From assembly GCF_001422405.1 (NCBI RefSeq), contig NZ_LMMV01000001.1:1197817-1261816 (forward strand): a stretch of DNA of 64,000 bases. Reading direction: 5' to 3'. The notes below the pieces were generated by a model that saw nothing but the letters and a program-made list of their open reading frames with translations, was not told the origin of the DNA and did no database searches. Shown here piece after piece: positions 17,751 to 26,944 of this stretch (within the stretch, counting starts at the first letter, position 1; every line of letters starts with the position of its first letter). Both the position numbers and the translations under genes were made by a program. This stretch comes from Pseudorhodoferax sp. Leaf267. GTDB taxonomy: Bacteria; Pseudomonadota; Gammaproteobacteria; Burkholderiales; Burkholderiaceae_C.

Positions 17751-18100
17751 GATCTACTGGACTCCACGAAGCTGATTCCCGAGGAACTGGCGCCAGTGCG
17801 CGCCATTGGCAGGATGCAGCTCAACCGCACCCCCGAACAACGACGTCACCGAGACCGACCGGTCGCTTTCCACACAAGCAATCTGGTCCCGGGCATTGAC
17901 GTATCGGCCGACCCCTTGGCGCAGGGCCGGTTTCGTACTTGAACATGCAGTTCACGCGGCTAGGTTGACCCAATATCCACGAGATCCCGATCATCCGGCC
18001 GGTGTGCCCAAAGCACAACATCAACTTCGGCAGCTTTCACCGCCAGACGACCGCCAAGGGCCACATCAACGACGCGCCGAGTTCCGTCAATGCGCCTGCG
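17751..18100 (+). pseudogene. Catalase (KatE-type) internal fragment
   Basis: The region encodes DLLDSTKLIPEELAPVRAIG, then NLVPGIDVSADPLAQGR, closely matching the middle of the intact catalase in this window (nucleotides about 61582-61930). A 4-base loss after the GR codons, where the intact gene has RMFSYLD, shifts the frame and drops the haem-ligand Tyr motif. Similarity resumes in another frame as PIIRPVCPKHNINFGSFHRQ and fades near 18100. Neither end of the gene is present, so it cannot make catalase. It is a relic of a second katE copy or of recombination. Confidence 0.85.
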
Positions 18101-18140
18101 TCCGCGAGCGCAGGAATCGAGCTCGGCCCGTTGGAATGGT

Positions 18141-18501
18141 CTATGCGCTCCCGCAAGCGGCGATCTTCTTGAACACGATCCGCATGCTCTCCGTCACCGC
18201 CGCCGTCGTCTTCTTGGAAAGCTTCACCCCTGCGACAGCCAGCGGCTCGTGCGGGGCTGCTTGCTTGAGCCGCAGGTCCTCAGCGTGCGCAGCCGCGTGC
18301 TGCGCGATCATCGATTGGATCTCACGCGCCTCGTCGGTCTCGGGTGAGGCAAACGCCGATTTCCACAGCGCGCGGCACCTGGATATTCGGGTCGGACAGG
18401 CGGCGCCAGAACAGGTCAAAAAAATCCTTGATGCTGTGCACGGCGCCGTACTCGCGCACGAAGCGCGTGTAGTCGGCTTTGATCTGAGCGCTGTAGCACA
18501 T
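18141..18501 (-). pseudogene. SRAP/YedK (SOS response-associated peptidase) N-terminal fragment
   Basis: From an ATG at 18501 the sequence reads MCYSAQIKADYTRFVREYG and then SIKDFFDLFWRRLSDPNIQV. This is the N-terminus of the SRAP family, whose Cys2 becomes the catalytic nucleophile and links to abasic sites in single-stranded DNA. A one-base shift near 18370 moves the frame, after which ALWKSAFASPETDEAREIQ and KLSKKTTAAVTESMRI continue the family pattern. The remaining two-thirds of the protein, including the active-site core, are missing, and a stop ends the frame at 18141. Confidence 0.75.
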
Positions 18502-18877
18502 CGTCGCACCGCCCTTTCATCTACCACCGTTGCAGCCCATGGCCAGCGGCGTCCGTCGATTCGCGCGCCAGCCGCGCAGGTAGCCGCCGACCCGAGTCAC
18601 ATTCCCGCCGCTGCCCAATTCTTGAGCATCGCGTCGCAAGCCGCGCCCAGCGCCAATCCCGCGCGATGTTCATCGAGTTGTCCACAGTGTTGCCCACGGG
18701 ACCCAGGGACAACCCAAGGGCCGCGTTTCGCAGCGCAAAACCATGACCAGCTCGACTGCCTCGACGCAACGGCACGGAACTTTTGCACACCCGCTGCGAT
18801 CGCCCGATGCACACCATGGACGTCCTTGGCGGCCTCTCATTGCCGCGATCCGGGCAGACACCACCCCAAGTTCGTGA
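18502..18877. other. Decayed stretch between SRAP relic and SOS-like box
   Basis: About 375 bases with several overlapping short frames on the minus strand (for example DEHRAGLALGAACDAMLKNW near 18610-18670) that read like a degraded protein but match no family recognised here. No intact gene is supported. Confidence 0.35.
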
Positions 18878-18897
18878 TACTGTATTAACGTCCAGTA
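18878..18897. promoter_or_regulatory. LexA-like box
   Basis: The sequence tactgtattaacgtccagta keeps CTG-N10-CAG spacing at 18880-18895 and a perfect outer TACTGTAT half-site, while the second half-site has CCAG where ACAG is ideal. It lies 10 bases before the ATG of the truncated binding-protein gene and upstream of the leftward SRAP relic, a family known to be SOS-linked. It may be the leftover operator of the decayed SOS gene. Confidence 0.5.
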
Positions 18898-18907
18898 TTT
18901 CGATGCC

Positions 18908-19762
18908 ATGTCCGCCCTCCCCGCTCTCTCCACTTCATCCGCCGCCAACGACGGCCGGTTGCAGCTCGCGCCGCACATCGCCGAGATCAAGGACTTTTGG
19001 CCCGAGTTCCAGAAGTTCCCGCTGCACTGGTTTGACTGCAAGCTCTACGGCGTGATGACCGACTTCGGCTACCTGGGCCTGTCGTACAACAGCAAGACCT
19101 TTAGCCCCAAGGAGCTGGAGTCCTACAACGCGATGTGGACGGCCAAGGCCAAGGGCAAGGTCGGCCTGTTCGACTGGTACCTGCCCTCCATGGGCTCGAT
19201 CAGCCTGTCCGAGGGCAACCGCCCGCCCTTCGACCTAGACAAGGCCCGCTTCGAGGCCGTGAAGAAGAAGCTGTTCTCGCTCAAGCCGCACGCCTCGGGC
19301 TTCTACACCATCGCCGACATCTTCTCGTCCATGACCAACGGCCGCGCGCAGCTGGTGCCGGGCATCGGCGAGTGGATCACGCTGGGCCTGCGCGAGAACG
19401 GCGTGCCCGTGGACACCGTGATTCCGCAGGAAGGCGGGCTGCAGTGGACCGAGTCGCTGTCCATCGTCAATGGCAGCCTCAAGCGCGACCTGGCGCGCAA
19501 GTTCATCCAGTACACGACCTCGCCCGAAGGCCAGGTGCGCATGGCCACCAAGGCCGACAACAAGAAGAGCATTCCCTCCATGGCGGGCTGGAAGCTGCTG
19601 AACCAGACCATGCCCAAGGAGGCCGAGGTCCTGCGCATGACGCTCAAGGGCCCCAACGTCATGGACGAGTACAAGGCCAAGAAGATCGCGTTTCGCCAGT
19701 TGCCGAGCAAGCAAAGCATCGACGAGTGGAACGAGGTCTGGTCGCAGTTCAAGTCGGCCTGA
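18908..19762 (+). pseudogene. ABC transporter substrate-binding protein, N-terminally truncated (PotD-like)
   Basis: The 284-residue frame aligns with the later two-thirds of polyamine-type periplasmic binding proteins: VMTDFGYLGLSYNSKTF, GLFDWYLPSMGSISL, GWKLLNQTMPKEAEV and a C-terminal DEWNEVWSQFKSA. The family is normally about 350-380 residues with a signal peptide; here both the signal peptide and about 100 residues of lobe 1 are absent. The frame starts at an ATG fused to unrelated sequence just after a LexA-like box. Without a signal peptide it should not reach the periplasm, so it is probably non-functional, although the downstream permease and ATPase genes are intact. Confidence 0.75.
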
Positions 19763-19783
19763 TCGCGCGTGGACGCCGCAGCC

Positions 19784-20692
19784 ATGGCCGATGCAAGCAC
19801 CCTCACGGGCGTGCCGCCCGTGCAGGAACCTGGAAGGGACCGCCCCCGCGGCCCTTTTTCCAAGACGCTGCCCACCCTGCTCGGGGTGCCGGTGCTGGCG
19901 TGGCAGCTGGTGTTTTTCGCCGGGCCGCTGCTGTTCCTCATCGTCGTGACCTTCTGGCGCGTGCAGTCGTTCCGGCTGGAGCCCGCCTTCTCGCTGGACA
20001 ACTGGGAGCGCATCCTGGGCGCGGCGACCTTTTACAAGGCCCTGCTGCACACCTTGCAGGCAGCAGCCACCACGACAGTGCTGGCGCTGCTGATCGCCTT
20101 CCCCGCGGCCTACACCATCGCGCTGCGCCTGCAGCCACGGCTGCGCGACCTGGCCATCGCACTGCTGGTGATCCCCGTGTTTTCCAGCTACATGCTGCGC
20201 ATCTACGCCTGGCAGATCGTGCTGAGCCCCATGGGCATCGCCAACAGCCTGCTCGGCGCGCTGGGCATCGAGGCGCTGCCGCTGCTGGGCGGCGCCTTCT
20301 CGCTGCAGGTCGGCCTGCTGACGCTGACGCTGCCCAGCGCGGTGCTGGTGCTGAGCTTCGCGCTGAGCGGCGTGGACCCGTCCTTGGTCGAGGCGGCCGA
20401 GAATCTGGGTTGCCGGCGCCTGCAGGTGGTCGGCCATGTGCTGCTGCCCGCCGTGCGGCCGGCCCTGGTGCTGGCAGGGTCCACGACCTTCCTGCTGGCC
20501 TTCGGCGACTACGTGAGCTCGCTGTTCATGACGGGCAGCAACCCGCCCACGCTGTCCATCCTGATTGTCGACACCGTGAAGTCCGGCTCGCAATGGCCGC
20601 GGGCATCCGTCATCGGCGTCTGCATGCTGGCCCTGCTGGGGCTGGTGTTCCTGCTGGGCCGCCGGCTCGCCAGCACGAGGAGATCCGCATGA
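19784..20692 (+). CDS. ABC transporter permease (PotB-like)
   Basis: The 302-residue inner-membrane permease has about six hydrophobic segments and the cytoplasmic EAA loop EAAENLGCRRLQVVGHVLLP, which docks the ATPase. It belongs to the spermidine/putrescine-type family. ATG at 19784 is preferred; a GTG at 19769 is in frame. It follows the truncated binding protein by 21 bases and overlaps the next permease by ATGA, so the operon order is binding protein, permease, permease, ATPase, deaminase. Confidence 0.92.
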   Translation: MADASTLTGVPPVQEPGRDRPRGPFSKTLPTLLGVPVLAWQLVFFAGPLLFLIVVTFWRVQSFRLEPAFSLDNWERILGAATFYKALLHTLQAAATTTVLALLIAFPAAYTIALRLQPRLRDLAIALLVIPVFSSYMLRIYAWQIVLSPMGIANSLLGALGIEALPLLGGAFSLQVGLLTLTLPSAVLVLSFALSGVDPSLVEAAENLGCRRLQVVGHVLLPAVRPALVLAGSTTFLLAFGDYVSSLFMTGSNPPTLSILIVDTVKSGSQWPRASVIGVCMLALLGLVFLLGRRLASTRRSA

Positions 20693-21501
20693 ATCCCCGC
20701 CCGAGTCCACAAATTTCACGCGTGTTGCAGTACCTCTGGCTGGGCGGGCTGTTCGCGTTCATCGCCACGCCCATCCTGGTCATCGTCGTGTTCTCGTTCG
20801 ACACGAACCGGTTTCCCAGCATTCCCTTCGGCGGCTTCAGCCTGCAGTGGCACCGCGCCATCCTGGCGGACGACATGGTGCGGCAGGCCGCGCTGAACAC
20901 GCTGATCGTGGCGGGCGGCACGGCCGTGCTGTCCACCGTGCTGGGCTTCGCGGCGGCCTACCTGGACTACCGCTACCGCTTTCGCGGCAAGACGGTGTTC
21001 TCGCTGCTGGTGGCCATCCCGCCCGCGGTGCCGGCCACCATCCTCGGCATGGCCATGCTGGCCTTCCTGTCGCGCATCGGCCTGTTCGGCCAGCTCGAGG
21101 CCATCATCGCCTGCCATGTGGCCATCGCCACCTCGTTTTCGATGGCCATCATCCGGCTGCGCCTGGGCGAGCTGGGGCCGGACCTGGAGCAGGCGGCCTG
21201 GAACCTGGGCGCCCCGCCGGGCGTGGCGCTGGTGCGCGTGGTGCTGCCGTTCTGCAAGTCGGCGCTCGTCGCGTCCTTCTTCCTGTCGGCCGCAGTGTCC
21301 TTCGACGAGTTCATGGTCGCCTGGTTCGTCGGCGGCCTGCACGAGACCCTGCCCGTGCGCGTGCTGAACCTGCTGCAAGGCCAGGTCAGCCCCAAGATCA
21401 ATGCCATCGGCACGCTGGTGCTGGTGGTCAGCGTGGCCCTGGTGCTGCTGGCGCAGCGCTTCGTCGGCGTGCGCGCCGGGCAGAAGCCTTCCGCCCCCTA
21501 A
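20689..21501 (+). CDS. ABC transporter permease (PotC-like)
   Basis: This is the 270-residue second permease of the polyamine-type importer, with six predicted membrane helices. The EAA-type loop is QAAWNLGAPPGVALVRVVLP. The start overlaps the previous stop (ATGA), with GAGG a few bases before it. The conserved SFDEFMVAWFVGG segment is typical of PotC/YdcV proteins. The two permeases probably form a heterodimeric channel. Confidence 0.93.
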   Translation: MNPRPSPQISRVLQYLWLGGLFAFIATPILVIVVFSFDTNRFPSIPFGGFSLQWHRAILADDMVRQAALNTLIVAGGTAVLSTVLGFAAAYLDYRYRFRGKTVFSLLVAIPPAVPATILGMAMLAFLSRIGLFGQLEAIIACHVAIATSFSMAIIRLRLGELGPDLEQAAWNLGAPPGVALVRVVLPFCKSALVASFFLSAAVSFDEFMVAWFVGGLHETLPVRVLNLLQGQVSPKINAIGTLVLVVSVALVLLAQRFVGVRAGQKPSAP

Positions 21502-21518
21502 CCCCGAGGAACGAACCC

Positions 21519-22619
<1,101 letters not shown>

Positions 22620-22632
22620 CAAGGGGAACCCC

Positions 22633-23136
22633 ATGTACCAAGAGAAATTCATGCAGCAGGCTTTGGCCCTGTCGGCCCAGGCCTTGGACACACCGGGCAC
22701 CGAGCCCTTCGGCGCCGTGGTCGTGCAGGACGGTGTGGTGGTCGGCGAGGGCTTCAAACACTCGGTCGCGCACTGCGACCCGACCTCGCACGGCGAGGTC
22801 GAGGCGATCCGCGATGCCTGCCGAAAGCTACAGCGCGTGAGCTTGGCCGGCTGCGAGCTCTACACCACCTGCGAGCCCTGTGCGCTGTGCGTGGCCGCGA
22901 TGCAGATCGTGGGCATCCGCAAGCTGTTCTACGCGGCGACGCTGGAGCAGTCCGGCGCGGCCTTCGAGGGGCTGCCGGTGGTCGAGCGGCATCCGATCGA
23001 CGTGGACGCACTGCGCGTGCAGGCCGGCGCTCCGATGGCGGCGCGCAGCATGCCGTCGGAGCAACACATGGCGGGCCAAGCCTTGGACATCCTGCGGCAA
23101 TGGGCTGTGCCGAGAAAAATGAAAGCCTCCAGATAG
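22633..23136 (+). CDS. Nucleobase/nucleoside deaminase (CDA fold)
   Basis: The 167-residue protein is a zinc hydrolase of the cytidine/guanine deaminase superfamily. The zinc and proton-shuttle motif HGEVEAIR and the second motif CEPCALC are intact. The AFxxG-type segment EPFGAVVVQDG is typical of guanine deaminase or related amidino-nucleobase deaminases. It lies 13 bases after the ATPase gene and is probably in the same operon, hinting that the transporter imports a nitrogen heterocycle or its derivative. The exact substrate is unknown. Confidence 0.9.
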   Translation: MYQEKFMQQALALSAQALDTPGTEPFGAVVVQDGVVVGEGFKHSVAHCDPTSHGEVEAIRDACRKLQRVSLAGCELYTTCEPCALCVAAMQIVGIRKLFYAATLEQSGAAFEGLPVVERHPIDVDALRVQAGAPMAARSMPSEQHMAGQALDILRQWAVPRKMKASR

Positions 23137-23274
23137 GCCGTTCAACTCAAGTCACCCAGCGCTCAGCTTGCAGGACATTGGAGGGATATCGCCCGGGCCT
23201 GAACTTCTCACTTACCTGCTCTATTCACTCAGTTGAGCCGCGCAACCGACACTTGGTCGGTCGCGCCGACGTGG

Positions 23275-24024
23275 CTACTTCGATTTCGAAGTAGACGAAG
23301 ATGACGGCGAACCCGAATTGGCACTCGACGACTCTGCGCTGTTGGAGTCCACCGAGCCGCTCGAGCCTGCGCCCGACCCGCCAGCCCCTTGGGCACTGCG
23401 GCTGGAGCGCCACTGTGCGAAATCGTCGGAGAACTTGTTGTAACGCTCCTGACGCCAGCTGGCGTAGTCGTTGTCGAGCTTGCGCATCTGCTCGTCTCGC
23501 CATTGCTGATAGTCCGGGTCATGGTGCGGGGCGCGACCGCCCTCGGCTTGGCCATACTTGGACCACCCCGTGCCCTGATAGCCATCACCTCGGCGGTCGT
23601 CCGCATCGGCCGACGGCCGTCCGTCACCCCGGTCGTAGCCCTGACCCGAGAAACCTTGACCGCGGTAGCCAGGCCCTCCGCCACCGTAGGTCCGCCCGTG
23701 GAAGTCGCCGCCGCCATACGCCTGTCTCCGGCTGCCGCCCTGATAGCCCAGTTCATCATTGGCGTAGTCAGCACCCCAGTACGCGCCGGGTCCGCCGGAG
23801 CTTCCTCCGCCACCATAGGCACCCGGTCCCCTGCTGTAACCGGGACCGAACTGGTCGCGTCCAGAGCCGTAGCTGCCTTGATGCCGCTCCCAGTCGCGCC
23901 GTTGGCCATCGTAAACCGATGGGTAGTCACCGTGTTGGCCATCGGACGGCGCGTAGCCCGACTGTTGCGCGTTGCCTTGCCAGTCACCGCCGTGGCCGGC
24001 GCCATGTGAGGTTCTGCGATTCAT
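23275..24024 (-). CDS. Glycine-rich, low-complexity protein with a WR-repeat segment
   Basis: This 249-residue hydrophilic protein has an N-terminal two-thirds rich in Gly, Tyr, Asp, Gln and Arg (many GxG and GYxG units). A charged segment at about residues 165-205 (DPDYQQWRDEQMRKLDNDY then WRQERYNKFSDDF) resembles a conserved block seen in small stress-related proteins of Burkholderiales. The Ser-rich C-terminus completes it. There is no signal peptide or membrane segment. GGGGAG precedes the ATG at 24024. Function unknown; it looks largely disordered. Confidence 0.75.
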   Translation of the reverse strand: MNRRTSHGAGHGGDWQGNAQQSGYAPSDGQHGDYPSVYDGQRRDWERHQGSYGSGRDQFGPGYSRGPGAYGGGGSSGGPGAYWGADYANDELGYQGGSRRQAYGGGDFHGRTYGGGGPGYRGQGFSGQGYDRGDGRPSADADDRRGDGYQGTGWSKYGQAEGGRAPHHDPDYQQWRDEQMRKLDNDYASWRQERYNKFSDDFAQWRSSRSAQGAGGSGAGSSGSVDSNSAESSSANSGSPSSSSTSKSK

Positions 24025-24326
24025 GATGTCTCCCCAATTTCAGAAAGGGCCGGAGCACCACGCACGGCCCGGCTGACATTGAATCGCGCGCAAAACCGCT
24101 GAGCGTGGGACAACGCCTACGCTTGCCGTCATCCGCTGAACTACGACAGCTTGGCGCGAGGCGCTTCGACCTGCAGTGAAGGAAAACACCATCTCCGAAG
24201 CAACGCGACCCTGCTGGAATGCTGTTGCCTTTTCACTGACGCCTTCATTCGACCGCATCGGGCATGGAGCCGACACGAGAACTCCCAGCATTGCTCCTGC
24301 AGCGTTGAACCACTGAGGAGCGCAAC
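24025..24326. other. Divergent intergenic region
   Basis: About 300 bases between two divergent small-protein genes, presumably holding both promoters. No clear operator, hairpin or RNA was found by eye. Confidence 0.4.
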
Positions 24327-24641
24327 ATGCCACAAGGCGACAAGTCGTCCTACACGTCCAAACAGAAGCGCAAGGCTGCGCGCATCGAGGAGAGCTACGA
24401 GTCGAGCGGTACACCAAAGGCCGAAGCTGAACGGCGTGCCTGGGCCACCGTCAACAAGGAGTCCGGCGGCGGCAACTTCAGCGGCTCGGGTCGAGGCAAG
24501 CCGGACAACAAGGCCTCGGCACGCAAGGGAGGCGCCGTTGGCGGGCGAGCCTCGGCATCGCGATCGGCCGAGGAGCGCTCCGCGTCGGCCAAGAAGGCCG
24601 CGGCAACACGCAAGCGCAACGCGGAACACGGCCATGGCTGA
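24327..24641 (+). CDS. Small basic protein of the group often annotated as plasmid stabilization protein
   Basis: The 104-residue protein is very rich in Lys, Arg, Ala, Ser and Gly. It begins MPQGDKSSYTSKQKRKAARI, has the conserved stretch AWATVNKESGGG and ends in a Lys/Ala tail. Proteins of this pattern are common in proteobacteria, and automated annotation often calls them plasmid stabilization proteins without evidence. The composition suggests nucleic-acid binding. Its stop at 24641 overlaps the old start of the following SDR relic at 24634. Confidence 0.75.
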   Translation: MPQGDKSSYTSKQKRKAARIEESYESSGTPKAEAERRAWATVNKESGGGNFSGSGRGKPDNKASARKGGAVGGRASASRSAEERSASAKKAAATRKRNAEHGHG

Positions 24642-25529
24642 GCCTGTTCTCATCGACCCTCGCACGAAGTACCGGTGCCGCCATTTCCGCGGCAACACCA
24701 GGAGCCGCCGGGCGAGCAGTCCACGATGCAGCCGGTGCCCGACTGCCGCGAGAAGTCCTACGTAGGTTCGAACAAGCTGTCGGGACGCAGAGCCGTCATC
24801 ACCGGAGGCGACAGTGGTATCGGGCGTGCCGTAGCGATCGCCTACCCTCGTCAGACACCGAATGCCAACAGCGCAAGCTGCTGGAATTGGTACATGCCGG
24901 CGGAGCAAGTACGTGGTGGGCGCGAACCCGACTTGATTGTTGGCATCGTCGGCGCCATCGCGGCGGAATTTGTGATCGATAAGACCAGGGTATTCATCGG
25001 CGGGCTATCGGCTGGCGCGTCGATGGCGGTCATTTTGGGGCAGTCCTATCCTGAGATTTTCTCTGCCGTTGCCGCCCACTCCGGCCTGCCACGCGGCGCG
25101 GCTTGCGACGTGAAAAGCGCGTTCGCAGTCATGCGGGGAAATGCTGCTGTGCATGATCGTTCGTTGGAACGCAACAGCTCCCCAATGCGCACGCTCGTCA
25201 TTCACGGCGACGCAGACGGCACCGTACATGAAACCAACGGCCGAGCCATCACAAAGCAGGCGATTGCAGCCATTAAGAAAGCCAAAGTCAACGTGTCGAA
25301 GCGACGGCCTCTTTCCGGCTCCGTGACCACGAAGAGTGGTCGGTTCACGGAATTCGTCGACGACCAGGGGCTCGTGGTGGTGCGCGAGCTCATTGTTTCG
25401 GGTGGAACCCATGCCTGGTTTGGCGGAAGCAATTTGGGCTCTTTCACACAAGACTGCGACCTCAACGCTAGCAATGAACTCATACGATTTTTCCTGGACT
25501 TGCCGGCCTACGATTCATCTCGGAAATAG
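24634..25529 (+). pseudogene. Chimera of an SDR N-terminus and a PHB-depolymerase-type esterase
   Basis: The first part reads MAEPVLIDPRTKY from 24634, then after a frameshift near 24672 continues PPFPRQHQEPPG and KLSGRRAVITGGDSGIGRAV. This is the N-terminus of a YghA-type short-chain dehydrogenase ending after its glycine-rich NAD motif. At about 24850 it passes in frame into an esterase of the polyhydroxybutyrate-depolymerase/LpqC family: SCWNWYMPAEQ, FIGGLSAGASMAVILG with the nucleophile Ser, HGDADGTVHETNG and SGGTHAWFGG. The esterase N-terminus and the dehydrogenase core are lost. A GTG at 24675 could still allow a 284-residue fusion, but function is unlikely. Confidence 0.75.
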
Positions 25530-25950
25530 ACGGCAACGCGTAAGGTGCCGTGCCAGTCGCTGCGGCTGCCCTAGCCCATGGACGGCGGGGCTCAAACCCG
25601 CTTTGGTTCAAGCTTCTGGTGAGAGCAGGCCACCCTGCGTGTTTGCCCCATGCACTCAGAGAGAGGTTTTGCCAACTACAAGGCCGAACGTGCCCAGGTG
25701 CTTCCATGATTGATTCGCTTGGCCAGCGTGGGCATTGCGTACGGACGGTGCATTCAGGGCAGACCGCATGGTGTCCGTGATCTTCAGAAGAATGTGACCG
25801 AGGCGGACACCGACTCTGACTTCAATCTGCGCACTTGGGGTGTCCGGCGGTATCGGGGAATGGGCCGTGCCTAGAATGCCGCAATTGCTTGTCCCAGCGC
25901 GTCGGCGCGCACGCTCGCATGCCCCGCAACCCGTGCGACCGGGAGCGTTT
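25530..25950. other. Stretch without a gene
   Basis: About 420 bases between two pseudogenes with only short unrecognised frames. No tRNA, repeat or promoter could be supported. Confidence 0.4.
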
Positions 25951-26500
25951 ATGGACCACAGCGAAAGCTCAGCGGACGGATTCGAAGAAACCTCCTCGCA
26001 ACCGCTCACCTACGTCGCGGTGTGGCGCCTCCGCCGGCGGTGTGGACGCACTCAAACAGCTGTTTGCCGCAGCCGCGGGCAATCCGCAATTGGCCTACAT
26101 CGTCGTGACACATCTCCCGGTCGACCGAGTTAGCCATCTGGCGGATCTTCTGGGGCGTGCCGGCTCTTTGTCCGCCACCGATGCTCACAGCGTACAGCGC
26201 TGAGGGGGTGGAACGTGTATGTGATGCCGCCTGGCAAGTTGATGGGGCTGGATGGGGGCAAGGTGTTTTCGAGATTGCGCCCACTTCCGTGCGTCCGGCG
26301 CATAACCCATCGACTTTTTCCATGACGTCCATGGCAGAGGACGCAGGCGGTCATTGTGTGGGCATCGCGCTCAGCGGCACCGACCATGACGGCACCGTCG
26401 GTCTCAAATCCATCCGCAATGCGGGCGGCCTGACGATCGTCCAGGCGCCAGGGACGGCGGAATTCCCTGACATGCCGAACAGCCATCGGTGCCGGCGCCG
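25951..26500 (+). pseudogene. CheB-type methylesterase relic
   Basis: Three frames carry successive parts of a CheB methylesterase domain. MDHSESSADGFEETSSQPLT starts at 25951; GASAGGVDALKQLFAAAAG with IVVTHLPVDRVSHLADLLG is in a second frame. VYVMPPGKLMGLDGGKVFSR returns to the first frame, and GIALSGTDHDGTVGLKSI with the motif GGLTIVQAPGTAEFPDMP is in the third. At least three frameshifts and a premature stop after 26200 inactivate it. Similarity ends near 26490. Such domains usually belong to CheB-CheR hybrid proteins, whose remainder is missing here. Confidence 0.8.
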
Positions 26501-26638
26501 CGGACTCGGTGCTCACACCTTCAGCGATGCTTTCAGCGCTGTCAGACTTCCCGGGAGCCCAGAACGCCGAACGCGAGTTGGGCGGCGAACAAGCGTCATA
26601 CATATGGGGCTTTGGGTTGACGGAAGCGACCTTGAAGC

Positions 26639-26944
26639 TCAGGGCCGCAGCGCAACCGACGGCCAGGCTGTAAAAAGTATCGCGATCAACGCAAGGGCAG
26701 TCGCTCCGCGCGCGAAGCGCAGCTTCCAGCGAGCAAGCTCGCCGGTGGCATCGGCGTGCTCAAGCCGCCAGTGAACAACACCCACGGCCGCCAGCGCGAC
26801 GACAGTGAAGCCCCATGCCGACACATGGTTCCACCAACGGTGGGGCGAGAACTCCGACACTGCCCAGCATGCGAGGAAGTGGAAGAACCAGATCGACAGC
26901 GCATTCAGCACGGGCTGCCAGCTGGCTGGCCGGTTGGCGTTCAT
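26639..26944 (-). CDS. Small membrane protein of the oxidase cluster
   Basis: This 101-residue protein has three predicted membrane helices (around NALSIWFFHFLACWAV, FTVVALAAVGVVHW and ATALALIAILFTAW). Its ATG at 26944 overlaps the stop of the fused COX I/III gene as ATGA, so it is co-translated with the oxidase. A role as an oxidase accessory subunit or assembly helper is inferred from position and size. No named family was recognised. Confidence 0.75.
   Translation of the reverse strand: MNANRPASWQPVLNALSIWFFHFLACWAVSEFSPHRWWNHVSAWGFTVVALAAVGVVHWRLEHADATGELARWKLRFARGATALALIAILFTAWPSVALRP

Noticed and set aside
19135-21501. 788-residue frame through the ABC operon
   Set aside because: Only its last 270 residues are a real protein (the second permease); the rest is an out-of-frame shadow of the binding protein and first permease.
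20847-21518. N-terminal extension of the ATPase frame to 20847
   Set aside because: The extension is a shadow of the permease; the ATPase starts at 21519 with a ribosome-binding site.
25540-25640. Possible tRNA-like segment (ggttcaagc)
   Set aside because: The bases do not fold into a cloverleaf with paired acceptor arms by eye, and the TPsiC-like match is too short.
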